Positions 54,170 to 63,229 are shown, counted from the stretch's first letter. The stretch is DNA of 64,000 nt from Bog-473 sp963817735 (GCA_963817735.1 CAWFPP010000009.1:310001-374000); one strand, 5' to 3'. Numbers and translations: made by a program. Notes: generated from the sequence alone by a model not told the origin.

Positions 54170-54792
54170 TTACACCTCTGGAACAAGCCCTTCAGCTGGT
54201 ATTTCGCCTTCTCGTCCGCCTGGACTTTGAACCTTTAACCGAGGGGCCTTACTGCCGGTCACTTTAGACAATTCCCACCACCAAATCAAGCCCCTTTTTC
54301 CAACGCCGCCGAGAGGGAAGCGAGGGTCGTCTCAGGGCGACCGGATGTCGGTTCGGTCGCCAGCAGAGCGTCCGCTCGAATGCCAGCAACGGAATCGCCG
54401 GGGCGAGGGTGCGTGTCCGACCCCGTCCCTCAGAGCCCGCCAGAAGCCCTGAATGTCCGCAACGGGCACCCGGGCCCACGAATCTGCCTGTCGTTCGAGC
54501 CGACGTCCAAGACGAGATGCGTGGCTTCCGTGTGCGTCAGCTCCTGTGCACCCTGGCCGTACGAGGATCCTTGACAAAACCAGCCTCGACGCCGGCGCCG
54601 TTCGCCGATCCCGCCCGTCTCTTCGCCGTGGCGTCCCGCAGTGCCGGAGGAGGGCCTCGGCACCCGTCCGGCGGCCCAACCCTCCTCGGATTCGAATATA
54701 ACTTAACATAATGAACATTATCGGCGGCACTCCAGAAACGGAGGGGAGGGGCCTGACCCCGTGACCTGGGGCGATGGAACGGACCCTCTCGC
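54170..54792. other. Intergenic region with an AT-rich palindrome
   Basis: About 620 bases between the end of the VOC gene and the helicase leader. No frame looks convincingly coding in either direction; a 77-residue frame on the minus strand (54430-54663) is rich in Arg, Gly and Ser, like other shadows. At 54691-54721 the composition is strikingly AT-rich and holds the palindrome ATAATG-AA-CATTAT (54708-54721). It could be a repressor site or part of the helicase promoter. A TTGACA at 54572 on the plus strand has no matching -10. Confidence 0.45.
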
Positions 54793-55254
54793 TCAGTTCC
54801 CGGGCGGTTCGGGCTCGAAGAGGAACTGCATCATGTCCCGCATGGACGCGTCGACCAGCTCGATGCGGATCCCGAGCTCGTTGTCCCGGTGGTACGCGAA
54901 GGACGCCGGCGCCACGCTGCCGGCACGGCCACACAGCTGGAGCGGACAGCCGGCTGTCTTGAACGCGGCGCTGCGGTCGGCCAGCGAGTCGTCCCAGAAG
55001 CCGATGTGATGGAGATTGCTGGCCTCGTTGCGGACCCAGACGGATCCTGGGACTTCCAGGATGAGCTCCAGGCAAGGGGTCCCGGTTGAATACCGCATCG
55101 TCGTGGGCAGCACTATGTCGTTGCCGTCCTCGTCCCTGTACTCGGTCGCATCGAGGTGCATGACCGGTCCCCAGGTGATCCCGAGGAGATCGGCCAGCCG
55201 GGCGCTGGCTGCATCCATGTCCGTGACGACGATGCCGACGTGGTAGTGGTCCAT
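54793..55254 (-). CDS. VOC-superfamily (glyoxalase-like) protein
   Basis: 153 aa. Two beta-alpha-beta-beta-beta units: YHVGIVVTDMDAASARLADLLGI and, in the second, LHHIGFWDDSLADRSAAFKTAG with GIRIELVDAS at the end. His6, His about 91 and Glu of RIELVD are candidate metal ligands, as in dioxygenases, epimerases and glyoxalases. Last gene of the five-gene leftward operon, 3 bases after the hydrolase gene. Probably handles a metabolite of that pathway. Confidence 0.8.
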   Translation of the reverse strand: MDHYHVGIVVTDMDAASARLADLLGITWGPVMHLDATEYRDEDGNDIVLPTTMRYSTGTPCLELILEVPGSVWVRNEASNLHHIGFWDDSLADRSAAFKTAGCPLQLCGRAGSVAPASFAYHRDNELGIRIELVDASMRDMMQFLFEPEPPGN

Positions 55255-55257
55255 GAC

Positions 55258-56523
55258 TCAGTCTTCCTCCCAGCGGGCGAGCTGATCGCGTAGCCATCCG
55301 TTCTCCCAGAAGTTGGTGTCCCCGCCGTGCTCCAGGAGATGACGGTGGGCGGCGGCCAGCACGGCACGCGCACGGGGTGAGGCGGGGTCGGTCGCCACGA
55401 CGGCCTCGCCCAGCCGGATGGCCAACGGTGCCTCGGACCGGGCCAGCGCGGCCTCCGCCCGGTCCAAGGTGGTCTCGGTCCCGGCGGCTTCGGCCAGCTC
55501 GGCCAGCGCAGGACCGGCGCTGTCGGGGTAGAGCTCGGTCGTCGACTGCAACCTGAACCACCCGACGTAGCTCTCCCAGAGGGTGCGCACCGCCCAGGAG
55601 ACCTTGCCGTACCCCTGCCCCACGCGCAGTTCCGGTGGCAGCTCGATCTCCCCCATCAAAGTCCAGACATCGACGCCTGCGTTGAATCCTTCGAGCGCTT
55701 TTCGGTGGACGTAGTCCACGGCGTCGTGCAGGCGGGCCAGGCTGGCGTCGATGAGGTCTTCGCCAACTATCGGGTCCTGCCGACCCGTGATGAGAACCTC
55801 GGGTCGCAGGCCGCGTACCGTGCGCACACTTTCCAGATACGGCTCGACGAAGCGGTAGCGGTCCCCCCGCAGGGTGTGGAGGTTCGGGAAGTGGGGGAAG
55901 AGGGGCCCGAAGAGATTGCTGATGAGAGCCGTACGGCGCTCGGGCAGCCACACGACGGCGCTGTCGACCGTCTCCCCCACCGCTGCATGGAGTTCCAGGC
56001 GCAAGCCGTCGACCTCGAGCTCCAGCAGCTGGTCGAAGGTGAGGTCGGGCACCGGCTCCGCCTGGTGCATCGAGACGCCGGGATTCTCGCTGGCGATGCG
56101 ACGCGCATCGGTACCGAGCGTGTCGAACCAGATGCCGGCGGTGCGCATGCGCAGGGCGCGGATGCGGGCGTCGTCGGCCTGGCAGAGCTGATTGTTCTGT
56201 TGGGCGACGTACCGGGTGCCGTCCTCCTTGAAGAGATCGACCCCGCCGACGTGGTCCACGTGGGCCTGGGTGGTGATGATGTAGTGGGTGGGGCCGGGGC
56301 GGACGGCATCGAAGACCCGTTTGTGATGCGGCGCCTCGAAGCCCATGCCGGTGTTGACGATGATCCGCCCGCTGTCCGTCAGCACCAGGTAGGCGGCGGT
56401 GCACCCGCCCGAGCGATAGATGCCTTCGGCCACCGCATGCGCCGGGTCGTCGTACACGGGCTGCATGAGCTCCCGGCCCGGGCGGGTGTCGATGAGGTGG
56501 TTCACCTCGTCCTCGATGGTCAT
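55258..56523 (-). CDS. Metallo-beta-lactamase-fold protein, alkylsulfatase-like
   Basis: 421 aa. The N-terminal MBL domain has IIVNTGMGFEAPHHKRVFD, TTQAHVDHVGGVDLF and FPHFPNLHTLRGDRYR. Next comes an alkylsulfatase dimerisation-like segment (YGKVSWAVRTLWESYVGWF) and a C-terminal helical part with SCP2/TPR-like repeats. In SdsA1-type alkylsulfatases the metal motif is THSHxDH; here the first His is Gln (TQAHVDH), and a ligand Glu near the TLRG block appears as Asn (ISNLFGPLF). It is therefore alkylsulfatase-like in architecture but with an altered metal site. ATGA overlap with the sulfotransferase gene. Confidence 0.78.
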   Translation of the reverse strand: MTIEDEVNHLIDTRPGRELMQPVYDDPAHAVAEGIYRSGGCTAAYLVLTDSGRIIVNTGMGFEAPHHKRVFDAVRPGPTHYIITTQAHVDHVGGVDLFKEDGTRYVAQQNNQLCQADDARIRALRMRTAGIWFDTLGTDARRIASENPGVSMHQAEPVPDLTFDQLLELEVDGLRLELHAAVGETVDSAVVWLPERRTALISNLFGPLFPHFPNLHTLRGDRYRFVEPYLESVRTVRGLRPEVLITGRQDPIVGEDLIDASLARLHDAVDYVHRKALEGFNAGVDVWTLMGEIELPPELRVGQGYGKVSWAVRTLWESYVGWFRLQSTTELYPDSAGPALAELAEAAGTETTLDRAEAALARSEAPLAIRLGEAVVATDPASPRARAVLAAAHRHLLEHGGDTNFWENGWLRDQLARWEED

Positions 56524-57773
56524 CGGACCTCGATCCGAACGGGGAACCGGTCGAGGTAATCCCCGAAGCGCGCGCGGACCTCTTCCGGCGTCACGGCGAA
56601 GTGGCGGCGGAGGTCATAGGCGACCCTCCCCTCCCTTCCCCTGGGATGGGCGACCTGGTAGTCCGTGATCTCGGCCCGTGCCTGGTCGGTGAGGGTGATG
56701 CCGGCGCAGTCGTAGACCCGTTCGAGGGTGCCGACCTCGTCCCCCATGTACTCGTCGAAGAAGACATCCACGGTTCGCGCCTCGGCCAGCAGATGCCGAT
56801 CGCGCAGCGACGCATCGAGCAGCAGGCCGATGCGCTCCGTCCAGTAGTTGCGGTACCACTCGGGACGCGTCGTGCGGTACGCCGTACGCGCGGCGTAGCA
56901 GGCCATCGTGATGGTGGACTGGACGACGGCCACCGGGTCGCGATGGGTCACCACGATGGTGGCGTCCGGGAAGGTGCGCAGGAGAGGCCCGAGTTGCTCG
57001 AGGTGCTGGGGTGACTTGAGGACCCAGCGCTCCTTGGGGCGGAACCACTGCAGAATCTGGAGCACCGACTTCATGTAGGCGTAGTGCCGCGTCTGATCGC
57101 TGGCGAGGTAGTGGTCGCGCCACTGCGGGGCCCGCGCCACCCACTCGAGCGTGTAGCTCGAGAAGTCGGGCATCTGCAGCTCGATCTCCTCGTGGACGTG
57201 GTCGGGCTCCATCGGATGCATTGCGGCGACGAGAGGCGCTGCGGCCTGCATGGCCTCCCAGGCGGCACCGCACCGGGTCCACCGCGGATCGACCCCGTCG
57301 ATCCGGGCCGGCTCGCGCGGGTTCGGCACCGGCTCGTAGGACTCCCACAGGGGCATCGAGCGGAACCGCGTATCTGCGGCCAGCAGGTTGACCAGGTGGG
57401 TGGTGCCCGATCGCGGTAGCCCGACCACGACGACCGGGCGGGTGATGGGGGTCTCGAGGATCTCGGGATGCCGGGTCAGCAGGTCGCGGATGAGCAGGCG
57501 GTTGGATGCGGCGCGCACGCAGTCAGCGAACATCATGAACCGCCCGATGCCGGTCCGCTCTTCGTCGGCGTCCATTTCGCCCAACTGCAGTCCGAGCCTC
57601 TCGGCGAAGTTGTCGTCCCCGAAGTCGACGAGGCTGGTACGCGCCCGGGCCGCGTCACACACCGCGTCGACCGTGAGCTCGGTCGTCCTCGACTCCCCGT
57701 AGTCGATGGCCAGGCGCTGGACGTCGTTGAGGACGGGGGCAGCCAGGTCGTCGATGGCGATGACGTCGCTCAT
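56520..57773 (-). CDS. Sulfotransferase family protein
   Basis: 417 aa. The PAPS 5'-phosphosulfate loop is VVVGLPRSGTTHLVNLLAAD (about residues 115-134) and the 3'-phosphate contact is ATIVVTHRDPVAVVQST. ERWVLKSPQHLEQLGPLLRTFPDA is typical of the Sulfotransfer_3 group, common in actinobacteria with many paralogues of unknown acceptor. The pairing with an alkylsulfatase-like gene in one operon suggests a sulfated lipid or steroid-like metabolite, which is inference. Confidence 0.85.
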   Translation of the reverse strand: MSDVIAIDDLAAPVLNDVQRLAIDYGESRTTELTVDAVCDAARARTSLVDFGDDNFAERLGLQLGEMDADEERTGIGRFMMFADCVRAASNRLLIRDLLTRHPEILETPITRPVVVVGLPRSGTTHLVNLLAADTRFRSMPLWESYEPVPNPREPARIDGVDPRWTRCGAAWEAMQAAAPLVAAMHPMEPDHVHEEIELQMPDFSSYTLEWVARAPQWRDHYLASDQTRHYAYMKSVLQILQWFRPKERWVLKSPQHLEQLGPLLRTFPDATIVVTHRDPVAVVQSTITMACYAARTAYRTTRPEWYRNYWTERIGLLLDASLRDRHLLAEARTVDVFFDEYMGDEVGTLERVYDCAGITLTDQARAEITDYQVAHPRGREGRVAYDLRRHFAVTPEEVRARFGDYLDRFPVRIEVR

Positions 57774-57783
57774 GCCCGCCCTC

Positions 57784-58533
57784 TCATTTGGCGAGGTAGC
57801 CGCCGTCGACGGCCAACGTGCTCCCGGTGATGAAGGTCGCGGCGTCGCTCGAGAGGAAGAGGACGGCGGCCGCCACCTCCTCGGGCGTGCCCATGCGCGG
57901 CAGTATCGAGCGCGCCAGCTCGCTCTCCAGGAGCTGCGGGAAATCCCGCATCGGTGCGGTCATCGGTGTGTCGATGAGGCCCGGCGCCACTGCGTTCACC
58001 CGGATGCGGTCAGCGGCCCAGTGCGCGGCCAGGTTCCGGGTCAAGGCGAGCAGGGCCGCCTTGGCGGCGGCGTAACCGGGCACGATCGTGGTCGAACGGA
58101 ATGCTGTCATCGACACGAGATTGACCACGCTGGCTCCCCCTCCCATGGCACTCGCACCTAGTGCCGCCCGCAGGCCCATCGTCAGGCGCATGGCGCCCTC
58201 GACATTGAGGTCGAGGGCGGCCGCGAAGCCGTCGGGATCCCATTCGTCCCGCCCGTCGGGGAAGTTGGCGCCGGCATTGTTGACCAGCACGTCGAGCTGG
58301 TCGAAGCCTGCCACCAACTCTTCCACGGCGCCGTGGTCGCGCACCTCGAGCGTGCGGTACGAGAAGGAGGACAGATCGCGGTCGTACGTGCCCGCATCGG
58401 GACGGGTCCCCGTGATGGTGACGTGCGCGCCCGCCCCGGCGAAGGCCGTGGCGATGGCATTCCCGATGCCGCTCGAACCGCCGGTCACCAGGACCGACGT
58501 ACCGTGGAAGTCGAATCGAAGCTGGTTGGTCAT
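57784..58533 (-). CDS. Short-chain dehydrogenase/reductase
   Basis: 249 aa from ATG 58533, overlapping the dehydrogenase stop (ATGA). Motifs: VLVTGGSSGIGNAIA, DVLVNNAGANFPDG, NLVSM (Ser) and YAAAKAALLALTRNLA (Tyr/Lys), then NAVAPGLIDTPMT and GSTLAVDGGYLAK. A classical SDR of about the usual length; substrate unknown. Confidence 0.88.
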   Translation of the reverse strand: MTNQLRFDFHGTSVLVTGGSSGIGNAIATAFAGAGAHVTITGTRPDAGTYDRDLSSFSYRTLEVRDHGAVEELVAGFDQLDVLVNNAGANFPDGRDEWDPDGFAAALDLNVEGAMRLTMGLRAALGASAMGGGASVVNLVSMTAFRSTTIVPGYAAAKAALLALTRNLAAHWAADRIRVNAVAPGLIDTPMTAPMRDFPQLLESELARSILPRMGTPEEVAAAVLFLSSDAATFITGSTLAVDGGYLAK

Positions 58534-59537
58534 TCGTCGCCTCCGAAGGTGATCATGACCTTCCCACAATCCTTCGAGCCCTCGATGAGGGCCAGCCCCT
58601 GGTCGAACTGCTCGAGCGGCAGGCTATGGGTGATCAGATCCGACAGATCGCGTCGCGCCAGGAGCTCGATGGCGTCCTCGAACCTCGGCGGATATTCGAA
58701 CGAGCCTCTGATGGTGAACTGCTTCATGAGGACCTGGACGAAGTTCGTCGGGACCGGCGCATAGTGCAGTGCGACGAGGGACAGGCGTCCGCCGTACCGC
58801 CCGCGCTCGATGATCTCACCGAGAAGTCGGTCCGATCCCGACGCCTCGATGAAGACGTCAGTGGCGGGCGTCGGGCCGAACATGAACGGCACGGTGCCGT
58901 GGAGGCGCGCCAGCTCGTCCCACATGGCGACCTCCAGGGGGTTCACCGCCTGGGCGGCCCCGAATTGCTGCGCCAGCTCCAGGCGGCGCTGGCTCGTGTC
59001 GATGGCCACCACGTCACGGACGCCTCGGTCGGCCAGCGTGGCGATGGCCAGGAGCCCGATCGGGCCGCATCCCACGACGGCCACCCGGTCCCCCGGTGCA
59101 ACCTCACCCTGATTCACGGCCTGCATGCCGACGGCGGCCGGTTCGGCCAGCGCGGCGACGCGCAGCTCCATGTCGTCGGGGACGGGGAACAGGCGCCTGC
59201 CCTTGGCCGCCTCGCGCACCAGGAGCAGCGGGGTGAGCCCGCCCTCCGGTGCGCCGCTGCCCAACCGGCCCAACTCCTCGTCGGCCGGATGCACGATGAC
59301 CCGGTCACCGGTGGCGACGTCGCCGACGTCGGAGCCGACCCACTCGACCACGCCGGCCATCTCGTGGCCCAGGGCCATGGGGCGGCCGGTGATGCCGCCC
59401 ATGTGCACGAAAGAGACGTCGGTGCCGCAGATCCCGCAGGCCGCCATGCGCACGAGGGCGTCACGCGGGCCGGGCGGCGTCGAGGGGATGTCGTCGAGAC
59501 GAACGTCGTTGGGACCGTGGACCCGGATCTGCTTCAC
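58530..59537 (-). CDS. Zinc-dependent alcohol dehydrogenase (threonine/sorbitol dehydrogenase-like)
   Basis: 335 aa from GTG 59537. Catalytic-zinc ligands are in CGICGTD and GHEMAGVVEWVG; the NAD site is VVGCGPIGLLAIATLADRG followed by VAIDTSQRRLELA (Asp, so NAD). The four-Cys structural-zinc lobe is missing: the segment after GDRVIVHP is EELGRLGSGAPEGG without cysteines, a variant seen in some members. First gene of the five-gene leftward operon. Confidence 0.87.
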   Translation of the reverse strand: MKQIRVHGPNDVRLDDIPSTPPGPRDALVRMAACGICGTDVSFVHMGGITGRPMALGHEMAGVVEWVGSDVGDVATGDRVIVHPADEELGRLGSGAPEGGLTPLLLVREAAKGRRLFPVPDDMELRVAALAEPAAVGMQAVNQGEVAPGDRVAVVGCGPIGLLAIATLADRGVRDVVAIDTSQRRLELAQQFGAAQAVNPLEVAMWDELARLHGTVPFMFGPTPATDVFIEASGSDRLLGEIIERGRYGGRLSLVALHYAPVPTNFVQVLMKQFTIRGSFEYPPRFEDAIELLARRDLSDLITHSLPLEQFDQGLALIEGSKDCGKVMITFGGDE

Positions 59538-59853
59538 CGGCCAGTCCCCCCGCACTCCTGTCGCACACTCCCCTCCCCCACGGGTCCGCAGTATGCCGTG
59601 CGGGTGGTCCCGGCGACAGCCGCCCCGACCAGGTTGGACGGCGGCGGTAGATCGATCCATCGAAGCGCTGCCTGAGCGGCGCCTTGCAGCAGCTGTTGTC
59701 GGTCGATTCGGTGCAGGCTGGGCACATTCTTCGCGTCACGAATGGGCATGAACCTTTCTGACCAGGTCTTTTAGGTAGAATTTAGAGAGAACCCCAAGCG
59801 GGCTCACAGCTGGGATTCTGCTCACTGTGAAATCAACAGTCTGAACTGGGCCC
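59538..59853. other. Divergent intergenic region between the dehydrogenase operon and the exporter genes
   Basis: About 315 bases with no credible gene. The exporter-side half turns AT-rich (TTTTAGGTAGAATTTAGAG at 59769-59787), with TAGAAT (59776-59781) as a candidate -10 for the rightward genes; no good -35 sits 16-18 bases ahead. Nothing clear was found for the leftward promoter. Confidence 0.35.
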
Positions 59854-61197
59854 ATGGTGAAAACGGGAGCGATCGAGGCGCCGGAGAGCCCAGTGGATAT
59901 GACTGAGGAACTACCGCTCGACGACGAGAACGTGCTGGCCGCCGAGCCGCCCTCGATCTGGCGCCGGTACCGCTGGCCCATCGTCGGGTTGGTGGTCGTC
60001 CTGATCGGCGGGGCCGTCGGACTGACGCTCTGGCTGACCTCGAGCTCGACCCCGGCGACGGGGCTCTCGGTGACGACGGTCACGGTCAAGGCAACGACGG
60101 GCACCATCCAACAAACGGTGGCCAGTTCCGGGACGCTCGAGCCAGCCAGCCAGGCCGCTCTGAACTTCGCCGTCTCGGGCACGGTGACCGGTGTGAACGT
60201 CAAGGCGGGCCAAACGGTCACGGCCGGCCAGGTGCTGGCGACGGTCGACACCACCGCACTGTCCGAGGAGGTGACCGCAGCCCAGGCTCAACTCACGTCA
60301 GCGGAGGACCGCCTTGACAGCGACGAGTCGTCAAGCGCCGCGACCAGCACCATCGATTCGGACGAAGCATCGGTCACATCGGCCGAGTCCTCGCTGTCCA
60401 CGGCGCAGACCAACCTCAACGACGCCTCGTTGACCTCGACGATCTCCGGCACGGTGGCCTCGGTCGATCTGACGACCGGCGAGCAGGTGACCGGAAGCGG
60501 GTCGGGCTCCGGCGGTGCAGGCAACAACAGCAGTGCAGCGTCGAGCGCTGACAGCAGCGCGGGCTCCGGCGGCTCAGGATCGTCGTCGGGCCAGATCGTG
60601 GTGATCGGGACGGACTCCTACATCGTCAACGCGACGGTCGACGACACCCAAATCGGCGAGATCGCCGACGGCGATCAGGTCGACATCACCCCGAGCGGCG
60701 ACACCACGCCCGTCTACGGCACGGTGGGATCGATCAGCCTCATCGGCAGCGCGAGCTCAGACGTCACCACCTTCCCTGTGGTGATCGACGTGACGGGCAA
60801 CCCGACCGGCCTCTACGCCGGCTCCACGGCTGACGTCAACATCATTGTGAAGCAGCTCAACGACGTCACCGAGGTGCCCACGGGGGCCATCTCCTACGGC
60901 ACAAACGGCCAGGCCACCGTCACGAAGGTGGTCAACGGGAGCCACGTCGTGACCAACGTGACCGTCGGCGCGGCACAGAACGGCGAGACGCAGATCACCA
61001 GCGGGGTCACCAGCGGGGACAAGGTGCTCGAGCGAGAGATCACCTTCAAGGCGCCCGGCGGCGTCGGCGGCATCTTGGGCGGCACCGGGACGACGCGGCG
61101 GTTCGGCGGCGGCGCGGGCGGTTTCGGTGGCGCCGGAGCCGGCGGGTTCGGTGGCGGCGGCTTCACCACCACCGGCGGCGGCGGGTTCGGCGGATGA
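59854..61197 (+). CDS. MacA-like membrane-fusion (periplasmic adaptor) protein
   Basis: 447 aa with one transmembrane segment (WPIVGLVVVLIGGAVGLTLWL, about 42-62). The biotinyl-lipoyl/HlyD-like core is GTLEPASQAALNFAVSGTVTGVNVKAGQTVTAGQVLATVDTT. A Ser/Asp-rich helical hairpin follows, then SGTVASVDLTTGEQVTG and beta-barrel segments (VPTGAISYGTNGQATVTKVVNG). The last 45 residues are Gly/Phe/Ala-rich (RRFGGGAGGFGGAGAGGF). The ATG at 59854 is the only good start. In a Gram-positive it would act outside the membrane together with the MacB pair downstream. ATGA overlap with the ATPase gene. Confidence 0.85.
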   Translation: MVKTGAIEAPESPVDMTEELPLDDENVLAAEPPSIWRRYRWPIVGLVVVLIGGAVGLTLWLTSSSTPATGLSVTTVTVKATTGTIQQTVASSGTLEPASQAALNFAVSGTVTGVNVKAGQTVTAGQVLATVDTTALSEEVTAAQAQLTSAEDRLDSDESSSAATSTIDSDEASVTSAESSLSTAQTNLNDASLTSTISGTVASVDLTTGEQVTGSGSGSGGAGNNSSAASSADSSAGSGGSGSSSGQIVVIGTDSYIVNATVDDTQIGEIADGDQVDITPSGDTTPVYGTVGSISLIGSASSDVTTFPVVIDVTGNPTGLYAGSTADVNIIVKQLNDVTEVPTGAISYGTNGQATVTKVVNGSHVVTNVTVGAAQNGETQITSGVTSGDKVLEREITFKAPGGVGGILGGTGTTRRFGGGAGGFGGAGAGGFGGGGFTTTGGGGFGG

Positions 61198-61931
61198 CCA
61201 TCACTCCCCCGCAGGGGACTCCCCCCGTCCGGAACACGGTGATCGAGCTGGAGCGGGTGACCAAGGTCTACCGAACCGGCACCATCAGCGTGGCCGCACT
61301 CCGGGGTGTCGGCCTGTCGATCGAACAGGGCGAGTACGTCGCCATCATCGGGCCCTCGGGCTCGGGCAAGTCGACCCTGATGCACATCCTGGGCTGCCTC
61401 GACGTCCCGAGCTCCGGTCGGTACCACCTGGCGGGCGAGGACGTCAGCCACATGAGCGAGACGGCGCTGGCCGAGGTGCGCAACCGGCGCATCGGCTTCG
61501 TCTTCCAGCAGTTCAACCTGCTGGCGTCCATGACGGCCTGGCAGAACGTCGAGCTTCCGATGGTCTACGCCGGCGTGCAGCGGTCCGCCCGCAAGGAGCG
61601 GGCCATGGAGGCACTGAGCCGCGTCGGATTGGCCGGCCGCGTGAACCACCGCCCCGGTGAGCTCTCCGGTGGACAGCAACAGCGTGTCGCCGTGGCGCGC
61701 GCCTTGGTCACGGAGCCCGACCTCATCCTGGCGGACGAGCCCACCGGTAATCTCGATTCGAAGTCGGCGGCCGACGTGCTGCGATTGATGGGCGAGCTGC
61801 ACGACGCCGGCCGCACGCTCGTCCTCATTACGCACGACGTCGAGGTGGCGGCGGCCGCCGGTCGCGTCATCGGCATTCGTGACGGTCTCCTGACGGAGAA
61901 CGACCAGCGCTACCTGGAGAGCGTCCGGTGA
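61194..61931 (+). CDS. MacB/LolD-type ABC transporter ATP-binding protein
   Basis: 245 aa. Walker A GPSGSGKST, Q-loop FVFQQFNLL, signature LSGGQQQRVAVARAL, Walker B LILADEPTGNLDSKSA and H-loop LITHDVEVAA are intact. The EPTGNLD string is typical of the MacB/LolD/FtsE group. It overlaps both the adaptor gene and the permease gene by 4 bases. Confidence 0.94.
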   Translation: MTITPPQGTPPVRNTVIELERVTKVYRTGTISVAALRGVGLSIEQGEYVAIIGPSGSGKSTLMHILGCLDVPSSGRYHLAGEDVSHMSETALAEVRNRRIGFVFQQFNLLASMTAWQNVELPMVYAGVQRSARKERAMEALSRVGLAGRVNHRPGELSGGQQQRVAVARALVTEPDLILADEPTGNLDSKSAADVLRLMGELHDAGRTLVLITHDVEVAAAAGRVIGIRDGLLTENDQRYLESVR

Positions 61932-63172
61932 GCTGGCTCGAGACCATTCGCACTGGGATCAACGGCGTGCGGTCCCACCGGCTGCGCTCCTTCCTCACGG
62001 TCCTCGGCATCCTGATCGGCATCGCCGGCGTGATTATCGCCGTGGGCCTCGGCGAAGGCGCCTCGGGCCAGGTCACCTCCGAGATCAATTCACTCGGCTC
62101 GAACGTCCTAACCATCACGCCCGGCAGCACGACGTCGACCTCGGGCATTCGCGAGGCGTTGGGATCGGCGTCCACGCTGACCACGGCGGACGTGGCGGCG
62201 CTGGCCTCCCCCGTCGACGCCCCCGACATCAAGGCGGTGGCCGGCATCACCTCTTCCTCCGAGGTTCTGACGGCGGGCAGCGAGACGGCCACGACGACCG
62301 TGCAGGGGACGACACCGTCATGGCTCACCGTCCGAGGGCGCACGGTGGCCCAAGGCCGCTTTCTCGACAATCAGGATGTGAAGGACCTGAGTGCCGTCGT
62401 GGTCCTGGGCGAGACCACAGCCTCCGAGCTCTTCAGCCGGGGGGACCCCGTCGGTCAGACGGTCGACGTGAACGGCGTACCGCTCACCGTCGTCGGCGTG
62501 CTGACGTCGACCGGCTCTTCCACGTCGTCGTCGAGCACCACGGATCCCGACGACACGGCGATCATCCCCATCACGACGGGCGCCGAGCGCATCTTCGGCG
62601 GCACCTCGCGGAACGCGGTCAGCTCCATTGCGGTGCAGGCCCGTTCGTCGGCCGACCTGACCGGGGCTTATCAGGAGGCCGACCATCTCCTCTTGCAGCT
62701 ACACGGCATCACGGACTCCGCCGATGCGGACTTCACGATCACCTCGCAGGCGTCGCTCATCGCTGCCAACACATCGGTGGACCACACCCTGACGATCCTG
62801 CTGGGTGGAATCGCCGCCATTTCGCTGATTGTGGGCGGCATCGGCGTCATGAACATCATGCTGGTATCGGTCACCGAGCGCATCAGGGAGATCGGGTTGC
62901 GCAAGGCGCTGGGTGCCACGCCCCGGGTCATCCGCCGCCAGTTCCTGGTCGAGGCATCGGTGCTCGGATTGATCGGCGGAATGTTGGGGGTGCTGGCCGG
63001 ACTGCTCGGCGTGGTCTATCTGCCCGGCCTCATCGGAGACCCCATTTCTTCCAGCCCGACCGCCGCGGTCGGGGCGCTGGCCATCGCGCTGGCGATCGGC
63101 GTTCTGTTCGGGGTCTACCCCGCCAGTCGGGCGGCCACGCTCGCCCCCATCGACGCCCTGCGCAGCGAGTGA
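61928..63172 (+). CDS. MacB-like ABC transporter permease (FtsX/MacB domain)
   Basis: 414 aa. An N-terminal helix (LRSFLTVLGILIGIAGVIIAVGLGEGA), then a large extracytoplasmic MacB domain (about 45-285, Ser/Thr-rich), then three helices ending in YPASRAATLAPIDALRSE, the FtsX-type end. IMLVSVTERIREIGLRKALGATPRVIRRQFLVEASVLG is the conserved coupling segment. GTG start, overlapping the ATPase gene. Substrate unknown; the next gene encodes an exported Gly-rich protein. Confidence 0.92.
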   Translation: MSWLETIRTGINGVRSHRLRSFLTVLGILIGIAGVIIAVGLGEGASGQVTSEINSLGSNVLTITPGSTTSTSGIREALGSASTLTTADVAALASPVDAPDIKAVAGITSSSEVLTAGSETATTTVQGTTPSWLTVRGRTVAQGRFLDNQDVKDLSAVVVLGETTASELFSRGDPVGQTVDVNGVPLTVVGVLTSTGSSTSSSSTTDPDDTAIIPITTGAERIFGGTSRNAVSSIAVQARSSADLTGAYQEADHLLLQLHGITDSADADFTITSQASLIAANTSVDHTLTILLGGIAAISLIVGGIGVMNIMLVSVTERIREIGLRKALGATPRVIRRQFLVEASVLGLIGGMLGVLAGLLGVVYLPGLIGDPISSSPTAAVGALAIALAIGVLFGVYPASRAATLAPIDALRSE

Positions 63173-63229
63173 TCCCGTGCCCAGAACGACACACACCACA
63201 CACAAGCAAAAGAAAGAGGAAGTAGGACG

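Noticed and set aside
54240..54300. A rifamycin-associated element upstream of the HelD-like gene (GGGGCTTGATTTGG on the minus strand)
   Set aside because: Only one half resembles the inverted repeat I recall for that element, and I could not find a matching second half nearby.
54332..56404. A 690-residue open frame on the minus strand overlapping the VOC and hydrolase genes
   Set aside because: Arg/Gly/Pro-rich with no motif, lies in another frame of well-supported genes on the same strand; treated as a shadow.
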